From contig NZ_FCNW02000021.1 of the NCBI RefSeq assembly GCF_001544475.1, positions 36,511-100,510 of the forward strand: a stretch of 64,000 nt of DNA, given 5' to 3'. The position numbers and the translations under genes are program-made. This document shows, piece by piece, positions 36,295-44,425 of this stretch. Position 1 is the stretch's first letter. Each line of letters starts with the position of its first letter. This DNA comes from Caballeronia humi (GTDB lineage: Bacteria; Pseudomonadota; Gammaproteobacteria; Burkholderiales; Burkholderiaceae). The notes under the pieces were generated by a model that was not told the origin of the DNA, made no database searches, and saw nothing but the letters and a program-made list of their open reading frames with translations.

Positions 36295-36943
36295 CGGCGC
36301 GTATGCGTCATGGAACGCGCCCGCGCGCTCGAACTGCTCAACTTCTTCTCGCTGACGTGCAGGCGGTATCGGGCCGTTTCTTAGCGTCTTCCTGACAGCT
36401 CGCGGCTGTGGCTGTGCCTCGCCTCTTCGTTCAGGGAGGCGTGCAGTGTCGATTACGACGCTGAAGTCGGCGTCACGCAGCCGCTCGCTTGAATACCGCC
36501 GTAAGCGCAGTTACGTATGCAGCGATAACAAAGCCGCCGATCACGCACTGTCATCGCACACGCTATCGCGACAGAGCTTATTGGATTCATGCGAAATCGG
36601 CCAGGAAGAAGCAAAGCCGCGAAGCCCATAGAAGGCCTCTTGCCGGGGTATCAGCCAAGTCGCGAGGCCGAAATGGCATGGCAAAACGCGAGAATGAATG
36701 TCCGCTTTCACAGGGTAATCAACCAGTAGGCTTCCAGAAAGACCTGCTATAACACAGTCTGACGTTCACGACCCCAGCCTCGTGACGTCACGTGTACTCA
36801 TCACATAAAGCATTCTGGCCGCCCAATCACTAACGGGCTGCGGCCTGTGTCAACGCGCGTCATTGTTGCTCTCTCTTCAAGCCTTCGATCGTTTCCTGTG
36901 CGCTTGCCGATCCCGCGAGTCGTCTTCGTTTCCGAGGTGCCAC
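36295..36943. other. Gene-poor 649-base interval
   Basis: No frame here has a convincing ribosome site with coding-like third-position bias; short frames such as 36446-36631 look random. It contains a perfect 12-base palindrome at 36781-36792. The lower GC and scattered stops suggest decayed or non-coding DNA carrying the promoter of the next gene. Confidence 0.5.
36781..36792. repeat. Perfect 12-base palindrome CGTGACGTCACG
   Basis: An exact inverted repeat without spacer lies about 150 bases upstream of the secreted beta-propeller gene. It could be an operator. No regulator is adjacent, so the assignment is open. Confidence 0.4.
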
Positions 36944-38392
36944 ATGAACACAACGTCCTTCGTGCGTCGGGCTGTCTCGATGCTCATCCCTGCGGCCTTT
37001 GCAACGTTTACGTCATTCACGTCGATATGCGCCCACGCGCAAGTCGCCACGGACTGGCCGACCTTCGGCATGAACAAGCAACGCATCGGTTACAACGCGG
37101 CCGAACGCGTGCTCGGCGTGGGTAGTGTCGCCCAGCTGCGGTCGCACTGGGCGACCGACATCGGCGGCCCGATTACGACGCAGCCGACGCTGGCTACTGG
37201 CGTCCTCGTCAACGGCGTACCGACCGACGTGGTGTACGCGGCGACGTGGCTCGGCCGGATCGTTGCATTGAACGCCGCGACGGGCGCGGTCATCTGGAGC
37301 GTCCAGGCGCCCACCGTGCAGACCGACTGCGCCGACTTCAACGCCTCCAATCGCTTGCTGGGCACGATCGGCACACCGACCATCGACCGCGCGACCAATC
37401 GCCTGTACGTGGTGACGGGTTTCGGTTTTTTGCATGCGCTGGATCTGGCCACCGGGGCCGATGTCCTGCCCTGGGTGCAATTGCTCGATCCTGCAAACGG
37501 ATCGCCGAGAACGTTCGTGTATGGCAGCCCGACGCTCAACGGCTCCGATCTTTATGTCGCCACCGCCAGCCGATGTGATGTGAGGCCCTATCACGGTCAG
37601 GTGATACGTGTATCGACCACCAACTTCGAGATCCTGCAGAGATGGTTTCCGAGTGGCGCGACCGGACCCGATGGAGGCGGCATCTGGGGGCCGGGCGGCA
37701 TCTCCGTGACGCCGAATGGCTTGTGGCTCTACACGGCGACCGGAAACTCGTTTTCCGATCCGGAGAATTTGCCTTATTCCGAGCATGTCGTCAGGCTGAC
37801 GCCCAGTCTTGTGGTCGATGCCGCGGACGCGCCCGCGCCTCCGCCGCCGGGAAGCCGCGACGTGGATTTCGGCGCCACGCCGCTCCTGTTCCAGACGCCC
37901 AACTGCCCGCCGATGCTGGCTGCGCTTCAGAAGAGCGGGATGATGTACGTCTACAATCGCAACGCGCTGGCGAACGGGCCGATCAATTCATTCCTGATCG
38001 GCCAGACGGGCGGGAGCTTCAACGGCATCCCTGCATTCGATCCGGTGTTGAATCAGATCTACGTCAGTTCGGGATCGGTCGCGAACGGACTGGTGGCGCT
38101 GTCCGTTCACTCGGATTGTTCGATCGCACGCGTCTGGAACTTGCGGGTTCGCGGCAACTCGATCACGCCGCCGATTCCGCCCGTGGCGGCGAACGGGGTC
38201 GTCTATTACGTCTCGGGCGTTGCAAGCGAAGTCTTCGCAGTCGATGCGCGCAGCGGCCAGCAGCTTTGGAGCACCGCGAGTCTTCCCGTTGCAGATCGCG
38301 TGACCGGTGGGATCTTCGCCTCGCCGACGGTCGTCAACGGGCGGCTGTTCGTCGCAGGTTTCGACCACAAGATTCATGCTTATGGACTGTAA
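36944..38392 (+). CDS. Secreted PQQ-like beta-propeller protein
   Basis: The 482-residue protein has a signal peptide (ending near ICAHAQVATDW) and repeated blades of the PQQ/quinoprotein type: VYAATWLGRIVALNAATGAV, LYVVTGFGFLHALDLATGAD and VFAVDARSGQQLWS. Cys residues in NCPPML and DCADF may form disulfides. The ATG at 36944 follows GAGG; the frame runs upstream but lacks a signal there. No cytochrome or dehydrogenase gene adjoins, and active-site residues for PQQ cannot be confirmed, so it may be a structural propeller. It ends 14 bases from a convergent gene. Confidence 0.8.
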   Translation: MNTTSFVRRAVSMLIPAAFATFTSFTSICAHAQVATDWPTFGMNKQRIGYNAAERVLGVGSVAQLRSHWATDIGGPITTQPTLATGVLVNGVPTDVVYAATWLGRIVALNAATGAVIWSVQAPTVQTDCADFNASNRLLGTIGTPTIDRATNRLYVVTGFGFLHALDLATGADVLPWVQLLDPANGSPRTFVYGSPTLNGSDLYVATASRCDVRPYHGQVIRVSTTNFEILQRWFPSGATGPDGGGIWGPGGISVTPNGLWLYTATGNSFSDPENLPYSEHVVRLTPSLVVDAADAPAPPPPGSRDVDFGATPLLFQTPNCPPMLAALQKSGMMYVYNRNALANGPINSFLIGQTGGSFNGIPAFDPVLNQIYVSSGSVANGLVALSVHSDCSIARVWNLRVRGNSITPPIPPVAANGVVYYVSGVASEVFAVDARSGQQLWSTASLPVADRVTGGIFASPTVVNGRLFVAGFDHKIHAYGL

Positions 38393-38406
38393 CGAAGCTC
38401 GCGACG

Positions 38407-39348
38407 CTACGGAATCTGTGAAAGCTTGCGCTTTGCCTCCAGCAATTGAAGCAGCAGATCATCGCGCTGTCGAAGCATCTCGGGGAAATCGTACGGCTCC
38501 AGTTCCGCATCGACACCTTTCGCAATCGGCTCGATGTAATCATCGTTCTCGGGATACGTGCCGAGATCGCGAGCCCACTCGCGCTGGGCCGGGCCGAGAT
38601 GCCTCAGCACATGCGTGATGCCACCCGCGCCGCCGGAAGCATGCAGGTTGAGAAACGGTCCGAGCAACGCCCAGCGCAAGCCCGGACCGTAGGCGATCGC
38701 CGCGTCGACGTCCTTCACGGAAGCGACCCCGCGCTGTACCAGGCTGATGGCTTCCTGCCACAGCGCCACTTGCAGACGGTTAGCGATGTGTCCTTTGACT
38801 TCCTTGTTGATGCGAATGGTCTTCTTGCCCGTCGAGGCATAGAACGCCATCGCCTTCGCTACGTTCTCGGTCGAAGTCAGCGTGCCACCGCCGACCTCGA
38901 CCAACGGAATGATGTGCGACGGATTGAACGGATGTCCCAGAACGATCCGTTCAGGATGTTTCGCGCCCCTTTGAATTTCGCTGACCGACAGCCCCGACGA
39001 CGACGACGCGATGATCGCATCCACCTTCGCGGCCGATTCGATGTCAGCGATCAGCGCGTGCTTGACGTCCAGGCGCTCGGGACCGCTCTCCTGAATGAAG
39101 TCGGCATGGCGGACCGCAGCGCTCAGGTCGGTCGTGAAGGTGAGGTTATCGCGCGAGGCGCCATCGGCGAGGCCTAGTCGTTCGACTGCGGGCCAACTGT
39201 CGTCGATCCAGCCGCGCAGTCGCGTCTGCGCTCCCTCGCCGGGGTCCGTCGCTGTGACCGCGAAGCCGTGCGCCAGGAAATGCGTCGCCCAGCCTGCGCC
39301 GATCACGCCGGTGCCGACAACCGCTATGTTGCAGGCTCGCTTTGTCAT
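38407..39348 (-). CDS. 3-hydroxyacyl-CoA dehydrogenase family, L-carnitine dehydrogenase-like
   Basis: This 313-residue protein has the NAD motif GTGVIGAGW, SSSSGLSVSEIQ and the catalytic-His stretch GHPFNPSHIIPLVEVGGG. The closest known activity is L-carnitine dehydrogenase, which oxidises carnitine to 3-dehydrocarnitine. It is the last gene of a leftward trio, three bases behind the BKACE gene, which could cleave a beta-keto product. The usual betainyl-CoA thioesterase is not in the trio, so the substrate may be another beta-hydroxy acid. Confidence 0.88.
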   Translation of the reverse strand: MTKRACNIAVVGTGVIGAGWATHFLAHGFAVTATDPGEGAQTRLRGWIDDSWPAVERLGLADGASRDNLTFTTDLSAAVRHADFIQESGPERLDVKHALIADIESAAKVDAIIASSSSGLSVSEIQRGAKHPERIVLGHPFNPSHIIPLVEVGGGTLTSTENVAKAMAFYASTGKKTIRINKEVKGHIANRLQVALWQEAISLVQRGVASVKDVDAAIAYGPGLRWALLGPFLNLHASGGAGGITHVLRHLGPAQREWARDLGTYPENDDYIEPIAKGVDAELEPYDFPEMLRQRDDLLLQLLEAKRKLSQIP

Positions 39349-39351
39349 CGT

Positions 39352-40272
39352 TTACGCCTCCAGACAGGCCGTGTGGATCGTTTCGCGCAGGGGCCGCAGT
39401 CCGATGATCTCGCGCGCCTCGGTGGGCGTGGCCGGTTCATAGCCCATTTCGCGCACCAGACGCACGAGCCGCTCGACCAGTCGCACGTTGGTCGCCAACT
39501 CGCCCTGCCTGTAGTACAGATTGTCCTCCAGCCCAACGCGCACGTGGCCGCCCAGCAAGAGCGAATTCATCGCGGCGGGCAATTGCGCCGCGCCGATCGC
39601 GCTCACGTTGAACACGGAGTTGCGGGGCAGGTGATCAACCATCGTCTGCAACAGTCGCGGCGTGTACGGCAGTGCGCCCTGAAACGCATTCGCGCCGATG
39701 ACGATGTTGATGAAGTGCGGCGCGTCGTCGAGCCCCTCGTTGATGGCGCGCTGCACATCCTGGACAATGTCGGCAAGGCCGAACACCTCCCATTCAGGCT
39801 TGATGCCTCGCTCCTTCATCATCTCGGCGATCTGCCGGATGCGCGAGGGTGGCGTGGCGACGAGAATTTCCTTGCCGCCGAAGCTCGCGATCACGGTCTG
39901 CGCATCGAGCGTGCACATTTCGACGCCGTCGCCCTGCATGCCCTTCAGGCGTTCTTCCCACTGGATCTCCCACAGGCCGTTGTCGAGCTCGCGCACCATG
40001 TCGCCGTTGATGCCGCCGCCGGTCGAGTTGTTCAGGATGATGTCGCATTTGTCGCGAATCAGCCGGTTGATGTGGCTATAGATAGCGGGGTCGCAGGTGG
40101 CTTCGTCGTCCGGGCGTCGTGCGTGCACGGCTACGACGCTCGCGCCTGCGTTGTAGCAGCGGTAGGTATCGTCGGCGATTTCCTGCGGCTGTGTCGGCAG
40201 GTTCGGGTTCATTTTCTTGCTGGCCATGCCGCCGGTCGGGGCGACGGTCACGATGACTTTGGGCTTGCTCAT
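39352..40272 (-). CDS. BKACE (beta-keto acid cleavage) family protein, DUF849, atypical zinc site
   Basis: The 306-residue protein starts KVIVTVAPTGGMASKK and is a TIM-barrel DUF849/BKACE member; these condense a beta-keto acid with acetyl-CoA and split it. The zinc motif of characterised members is His-X-His (His46 and His48 of Kce). Here it reads VVAVHARRPDD, with Ala in place of the first His and Arg where Asp is usual. The later Glu ligand region GLEDN is kept. The open frame continues far upstream to 41346, but that part overlaps the MFS gene; the true start is the ATG at 40272. Confidence 0.85.
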   Translation of the reverse strand: MSKPKVIVTVAPTGGMASKKMNPNLPTQPQEIADDTYRCYNAGASVVAVHARRPDDEATCDPAIYSHINRLIRDKCDIILNNSTGGGINGDMVRELDNGLWEIQWEERLKGMQGDGVEMCTLDAQTVIASFGGKEILVATPPSRIRQIAEMMKERGIKPEWEVFGLADIVQDVQRAINEGLDDAPHFINIVIGANAFQGALPYTPRLLQTMVDHLPRNSVFNVSAIGAAQLPAAMNSLLLGGHVRVGLEDNLYYRQGELATNVRLVERLVRLVREMGYEPATPTEAREIIGLRPLRETIHTACLEA

Positions 40273-40310
40273 GCTGGTGTTCTCCGAAGATAGATAAGTT
40301 TGACCGGGGT

Positions 40311-41666
40311 TCAGTGCGCGCTCGGGCCCACTCGCACTGCGCTCTTCGGCAGGCCGAGCAGGATCGTCAGGCCGCCGACGATGACGAGGGCCGTCAACGC
40401 GAAGAGCCCCATCTGGATGCTGCCGGTCGCGCCCTTGATCCAGCCGATCAGCGTCGGGCTGACGAAGCCGCCCAGGATGCCGAGTGAGCTGATCACCGCG
40501 ATGCCGGCCGCCGCCGCCTCGCGGGAAAGATAGGTCGGGGGGATCGACCAGAAGAGCGACCCGCCGCCGAAGATGAAGAAAGCGGCAATGCACAAGAGGG
40601 CCATCACTGCGACGACATCCGTACCGAGGAAGGAAGTCGAGGCCAGCGCCATGGCGCCGATAACCAGCGTCCCTCCCACGTGCCAGCGACGCTCCTTGAA
40701 ATAATCCGAGCTGCGGCTGATGACGAGCACGCCGAGCGCACCGAACGCATAGGGCACGGCCGTGTACCAGCCGATGGTGTTGATTGGCGCGATGCCGAGG
40801 CCTTTGATCATCGTCGGCAGCCAGAACGTGACCGTGTACACGGCACAGGCGCAGCAGAAATAGACGAAGGCGAGCACGTAGGTTTTGGCGTCGGTGAGCG
40901 CTGCGGCGAGCCTGCCGTGATGGGTAGCCTTGGCGTCGCCGTGGTGATCGGCATCGAGAACGGATTGCACCAGCGCTTTCTCCGCGTCGTTCAGCCAGGG
41001 CGCGCGGCCCGGCTTGTCCGGCAGCATGCGATAGAGCGCGAAACCGAGCAGCACGGTCGGCAGGCCTTCGACGAGGAAGAGCCATTGCCAGCCGTGCATG
41101 CCGCCCAGACCCTCCATGCCGCTCATGATGGTCCCCGAGAGCGGGCCGCCCAGCACGCCCGTGATCGGCATGCCGAAGAGGAAGAGTCCTGTCACGCGGC
41201 CGCGTCGCTGGCTCGGATACCAATACGTCAGATACAGGATGATGCCGGGGAAGAAACCTGCTTCGAACATGCCCAGCAGGAGCCGGATGCCGTAGAACTG
41301 CCACGGCTCGGTGACGAACGCAGTCGCGGCGGACGTAAGCCCCCACAGCACCATGATGCGCAGGAACGACAGACGCGCGCCGATCTTTTCGAGCAGCAGG
41401 TTGCTCGGCACCTCGAACAGCAGATAGGTGACGAAGAAGATACCGGCGCCGAGCCCGTAGACGGCATCGGAGAAGGCGAGGTCATGCTTCATCTGCAACT
41501 GTGCGTAGCCGATGTTGATGCGATCGAGAAACGCGAAGACGTAGGCGATCAACACGATCGGCATCACGCGCCAGCTGATCTTGCGAAAAACGATGTCTTC
41601 GGCCGAGCGTGCCGGATTTCGGCTGGTCTCCGGGCCCACTGCGGGCAGCGAACGTGCGCGGTTCAT
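40311..41666 (-). CDS. MFS transporter, anion:cation symporter-like
   Basis: The 451-residue protein has 12 predicted membrane segments and MFS motifs (LDRINIGYAQLQMK in segment 1, and RRGRVTGLFLFGMP). The pattern fits the ACS family, which imports organic anions such as tartrate, phthalate or glucarate. I chose the ATG at 41666, with GGGAGA before it, rather than 41693. It is the first gene of the MFS-BKACE-dehydrogenase operon. A palindromic Crp-like box lies 55 bases upstream. An anion importer argues against carnitine itself as substrate. Confidence 0.9.
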   Translation of the reverse strand: MNRARSLPAVGPETSRNPARSAEDIVFRKISWRVMPIVLIAYVFAFLDRINIGYAQLQMKHDLAFSDAVYGLGAGIFFVTYLLFEVPSNLLLEKIGARLSFLRIMVLWGLTSAATAFVTEPWQFYGIRLLLGMFEAGFFPGIILYLTYWYPSQRRGRVTGLFLFGMPITGVLGGPLSGTIMSGMEGLGGMHGWQWLFLVEGLPTVLLGFALYRMLPDKPGRAPWLNDAEKALVQSVLDADHHGDAKATHHGRLAAALTDAKTYVLAFVYFCCACAVYTVTFWLPTMIKGLGIAPINTIGWYTAVPYAFGALGVLVISRSSDYFKERRWHVGGTLVIGAMALASTSFLGTDVVAVMALLCIAAFFIFGGGSLFWSIPPTYLSREAAAAGIAVISSLGILGGFVSPTLIGWIKGATGSIQMGLFALTALVIVGGLTILLGLPKSAVRVGPSAH

Positions 41667-41720
41667 TGCGTGTCTCCCTTTGTCGTATGACACGCATTAT
41701 TTGTGGCGCACGCTTAAATC

Positions 41721-41740
41721 ACTGTCGCTGCCACGACAGT
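41721..41740. promoter_or_regulatory. Crp/Fnr-type box ACTGTCG-N6-CGACAGT
   Basis: A perfect seven-base inverted repeat with a six-base spacer has Crp-family geometry, with half site TGTCG rather than TGTGA. It lies 55 bases upstream of the MFS operon and just after the stop of the Crp/Fnr-type gene. A second similar box lies at 42529-42544. Confidence 0.65.
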
Positions 41741-41782
41741 TGCGGACAGGGCAAACGCTAGGTCGAAGTGTCGGCGCGGCGG

Positions 41783-42487
41783 CTATTGCGCAAGCGCCTG
41801 CAGCCCCGGCAGATCGAGCACGACGAGGCCGCCGTATTCGGTGCGTATGAGGCCGGCTTCCTTGAAATGCATCATGGCCTTGTTGCAGGTTTGCCGGGAG
41901 ACGGCGGCCAGGTTGGCGAGTTCTTCCTGCGACAGTTGCAGATAGCGCTCGCCGCGTGGATTCGGCAGCGGATGCACCATGCCGACCAGCGCCCGTGCCA
42001 CGAGATTGTCGGTATCGAGCAGCCCGTGCGCGACGGCGTTGCCCATGAACCAGTGCAGGCGTTCGTTCACCTGCACCAGCAGGAACTCGTTGAAGGAAGG
42101 TTGAGTGCTGCGCAGCCAGTCGAAGGTGGCGAGCGGGATCTGCGCGACGCGGCTGTCGCGCAGCGCGATGAGATCCGACTGGCGCGGCGCCTTGCGAATC
42201 AGCGTGCCTTCTCCGAACCAGCTTCCCACTAGTTGTCCACCCAGCGTGACCGTGCGGCCGTCGTGCGCGGTGATCGACCACTTGATCAGGCCTTCGAGCA
42301 CCCCGAACCAGACGTGCTGGCGCTCGCCGTGTCGGCCGAGAAATTGACCCATCGCCGCGGCACGCTCCGACGTCTCGGCGCGCACCTTGCTCTGCGCGGC
42401 TTCGTCGATGGAAGCGAACCAGGGCGACTGCGCCAGCATGTCGTCAAGGGTGAGCGATGGGGCGGCCGTCCGCATCGGACGAGTCAT
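41783..42487 (-). CDS. Crp/Fnr-family transcriptional regulator
   Basis: The 234-residue protein has a cyclic-nucleotide-type beta domain (about 20-125), a long dimer helix, and a winged helix-turn-helix (SQEELANLAAVSRQTCNKAMMHF). No Fnr-type N-terminal Cys cluster is seen. The recognition helix reads SRQT, with Gln where Crp has Glu, which fits boxes with TGTC half sites. Such boxes lie both after its stop and before its start. It likely controls the MFS-BKACE-dehydrogenase operon and possibly the divergent thioesterase-SDR pair. Confidence 0.9.
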   Translation of the reverse strand: MTRPMRTAAPSLTLDDMLAQSPWFASIDEAAQSKVRAETSERAAAMGQFLGRHGERQHVWFGVLEGLIKWSITAHDGRTVTLGGQLVGSWFGEGTLIRKAPRQSDLIALRDSRVAQIPLATFDWLRSTQPSFNEFLLVQVNERLHWFMGNAVAHGLLDTDNLVARALVGMVHPLPNPRGERYLQLSQEELANLAAVSRQTCNKAMMHFKEAGLIRTEYGGLVVLDLPGLQALAQ

Positions 42488-42528
42488 CGTTGTCTCCTGA
42501 CTTTGTACGTATGAGCGTCGAGCTGGAG

Positions 42529-42544
42529 TGTCGCCGGATTGACA
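42529..42544. promoter_or_regulatory. Second Crp-like box, TGTCG-N6-TGACA
   Basis: Read on the other strand this is TGTCA-N6-CGACA, the form I recall for boxes of the CO sensor CooA. It differs by one base from the core of the perfect box at 41721-41740. It lies in the divergent gap between the Crp/Fnr gene (start 42487) and the thioesterase gene (start 42601), allowing control of both. Confidence 0.55.
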
Positions 42545-42600
42545 GTCTCACCGGCGCAATACCCGAATAATGACGACATTGGAAACTGGAGCATAGACCC

Positions 42601-43014
42601 ATGAGCAAGGAAATCGTCTACAGCGTCGATGTGCACTTCGGCGACTGCGATCCCGCAGGCATCGTCTTCTTTCCGAACTTCTCGCGCTGGATGGACGCCG
42701 CCGCGCACCACTTCTTCCGACAATGCGGATTGCCAGCGTGGCACGAGTTGACGGACCCGCAGCAGTGCATCGGACCGCCGCTGCTGGAGATTCATACGCG
42801 TTTTCATACCTCGGCGACGCATGGCGAAAGGCTCGACGTCCATACGCGGATCGAAGCGTGGCGCGGCAAGGTCTTTATCCAGCAGCATCGCATCATGCGC
42901 GGCGAGACGCTGATCTGCGAGGGACAGGAAACGCGCGCGCTGTGCGTGCGAAGCGCGGACGGCCGGCTGAAAGCGGTCCCGGTGCCCGATTACATCCGCG
43001 CAGCCTGCGCCTGA
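42601..43014 (+). CDS. Acyl-CoA thioesterase, 4-hydroxybenzoyl-CoA thioesterase-like
   Basis: This 137-residue hot-dog protein carries the motif FGDCDPAGIVFFPNFSRW, whose Asp is the catalytic residue of Pseudomonas-type 4-hydroxybenzoyl-CoA thioesterase. It would release CoA from an aromatic or short acyl thioester. It is divergent from the Crp/Fnr regulator and followed 34 bases later by an SDR gene. Proximity to the gentisate cluster suggests a hydroxybenzoyl-CoA substrate, but no CoA ligase is nearby. Confidence 0.85.
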   Translation: MSKEIVYSVDVHFGDCDPAGIVFFPNFSRWMDAAAHHFFRQCGLPAWHELTDPQQCIGPPLLEIHTRFHTSATHGERLDVHTRIEAWRGKVFIQQHRIMRGETLICEGQETRALCVRSADGRLKAVPVPDYIRAACA

Positions 43015-43048
43015 ACGGCGACCGCCATTCTGATCCACAGGAGATTCC

Positions 43049-43822
43049 ATGTCGACCATGCAAGGCAAACGCGTACTCATCACGGCGGGTGCGGGCGGTA
43101 TAGGCCGTGCGATCGCAGAAGCTTTCTCATCGGCGGGAGCGAAGGTTTTCGTCTGCGACATCAGCGCGGCCGCTTTGGGGCTATTGCGTGAGCAGTTGCC
43201 CGACGTCACGACCGGAGTGTGCGACATGGCCGATCGCGGCTCGGTCGCACGCATGGTGCACGAGGCGATTGCCGCGCTCGGCGGTCTCGACGTGCTTGTA
43301 AACAACGCGGGCATCGCGGGACCCTCAGCCAGCGTGGCGGACCTCGATCCCGATACGTGGGAGAGCGTCCTGCGCGTGAATCTCACGGGCACGTTCGCCG
43401 TGACGCAGCTCGCCATCCCGTATCTGAAGAAATCAGCGGCGGGTTCGATCGTCGTGATGTCGTCGCTGGCTGGGCGCTTCGGCTACCCGAATCGCAGCGC
43501 CTACGCGACGACGAAGTGGGGGCTCATCGGCTTCACCAAAACGCTGTCCCGCGAGCTGGGTGAATTCGGCATCCGCGTCAATGCGATCCTGCCGGGCGCC
43601 GTGGCGGGCCCGCGCCTGCAGCAGGTCTTCGAGGGACGGGCGTCGGTCAGCGGTCGCAGCGTCGCCGAGGAAGAAGCGGCGGCGCTGGCGAACCAGTCGA
43701 TCAAACGCTTCGTCGATCCCGCCGATATCGCCGCGCTGGCGGTTTTCCTCGCGTCGGACGCCGGGCGATCGATCTCCGGGCAAATGATCCCGATCGACGG
43801 GGATTCGCAAAGCGCGTCCTGA
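43049..43822 (+). CDS. Short-chain dehydrogenase/reductase
   Basis: The 257-residue SDR has a cofactor site near the N-terminus (ITAGAGGIGRAIAEAF), NNAG, and the catalytic YATTKWG. CAGGAGA precedes the ATG. It follows the thioesterase gene closely and is convergent with the marR gene. Substrate unknown; it is probably an oxidoreductase acting on a hydroxy or keto acid. Confidence 0.9.
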   Translation: MSTMQGKRVLITAGAGGIGRAIAEAFSSAGAKVFVCDISAAALGLLREQLPDVTTGVCDMADRGSVARMVHEAIAALGGLDVLVNNAGIAGPSASVADLDPDTWESVLRVNLTGTFAVTQLAIPYLKKSAAGSIVVMSSLAGRFGYPNRSAYATTKWGLIGFTKTLSRELGEFGIRVNAILPGAVAGPRLQQVFEGRASVSGRSVAEEEAAALANQSIKRFVDPADIAALAVFLASDAGRSISGQMIPIDGDSQSAS

Positions 43823-43824
43823 TC

Positions 43825-43848
43825 GACGTCCGCGTTTCAGCGCACGTC
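43825..43848. terminator. Hairpin between convergent SDR and MarR genes
   Basis: GACGT-C-CGC and GCG-C-ACGTC can pair around a six-base loop, with one mismatch. It overlaps the end of the marR gene. No T-run is visible, so termination is only a possibility. Confidence 0.35.
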
Positions 43849-44319
43849 GTCCCCGGAATCCGGGCGCGCAACCGGCCGATCTTCCACGTCTCCCACCAGT
43901 ATCTTCAGCATCTTCATGAAGCGCCGCCGGTCGGTCTCCGACAGCGGCGCGAGCATGCGCACCTGAGCCCGCAGCATCGCGGGCTGCACCTCCCTCAGCA
44001 ACGCTTCGCCATCGTCGGTCAGCGTCAACAGCCGCACCCGGCGATCGTCCTCCGACGCATTGCGCTGCATCAAGCCCCGCTTTTCCAGCCGGTCGATCAC
44101 GCCGCCGATCGTCGACGTATCGAAACCAATGTTGCGCGATAGGGAACGCTGATCCATCTGCGGCTGGTCATGCACCGCCTGCATCGCCGCGTATTGCACC
44201 GGCGTAATGCCGAACGCGGCGGTTTCCTCTGCAAAAACCGCGACGGCCATCTGCTGCAGCCGCCGGATGTAATGGCCGGGCAATTCGTCCAGATGAGGCT
44301 CGCGATTCCGTCGGGTCAT
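43837..44319 (-). CDS. MarR-family regulator of the gentisate cluster
   Basis: This 160-residue protein has the MarR winged helix (RSLSRNIGFDTSTIGGVIDRLEKRGLMQR, then DDRRVRLLTLTDDGEALL). It is divergent from the 3-hydroxybenzoate hydroxylase gene, so it is probably a repressor released by a hydroxybenzoate or gentisate. The shared 106-base gap is AT-rich and has repeated ATCAGTRTG elements. Confidence 0.9.
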   Translation of the reverse strand: MTRRNREPHLDELPGHYIRRLQQMAVAVFAEETAAFGITPVQYAAMQAVHDQPQMDQRSLSRNIGFDTSTIGGVIDRLEKRGLMQRNASEDDRRVRLLTLTDDGEALLREVQPAMLRAQVRMLAPLSETDRRRFMKMLKILVGDVEDRPVARPDSGDDVR

Positions 44320-44381
44320 GGCTCGTTCCAGATACGGGTAAACACAAAGAGATCATAGCGTATTTCGTCCCTATACTATTC

Positions 44382-44405
44382 ATCAGTGTGCTGACGATCA
44401 GTATG
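44382..44405. promoter_or_regulatory. Repeated ATCAGTRTG elements in the MarR divergent gap
   Basis: ATCAGTGTG (44382-44390) and ATCAGTATG (44397-44405) are direct repeats spaced by 15 bases, just downstream of a TATACT hexamer (44372-44377) that could be the -10 of the hydroxylase promoter. A regulator bound here would block the start. Whether MarR binds here is a guess. Confidence 0.35.
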
Positions 44406-44425
44406 CGTTCTAACAGGAGACAACC

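Noticed and set aside
36674..36690. Possible second sigma-54 promoter starting TGGCATG
   Set aside because: The GC of the -12 element is absent at the required 12-base spacing.
38407..40272. Calling the dehydrogenase and BKACE genes a complete carnitine pathway
   Set aside because: The betainyl-CoA thioesterase is not in the trio, the importer is an anion-type MFS, and the BKACE zinc site is altered.
40273..41346. Upstream extension of the BKACE frame to give a 664-residue fusion
   Set aside because: The extra part overlaps the MFS gene in another frame and lacks domain features; the ATG at 40272 gives a normal-length BKACE protein.
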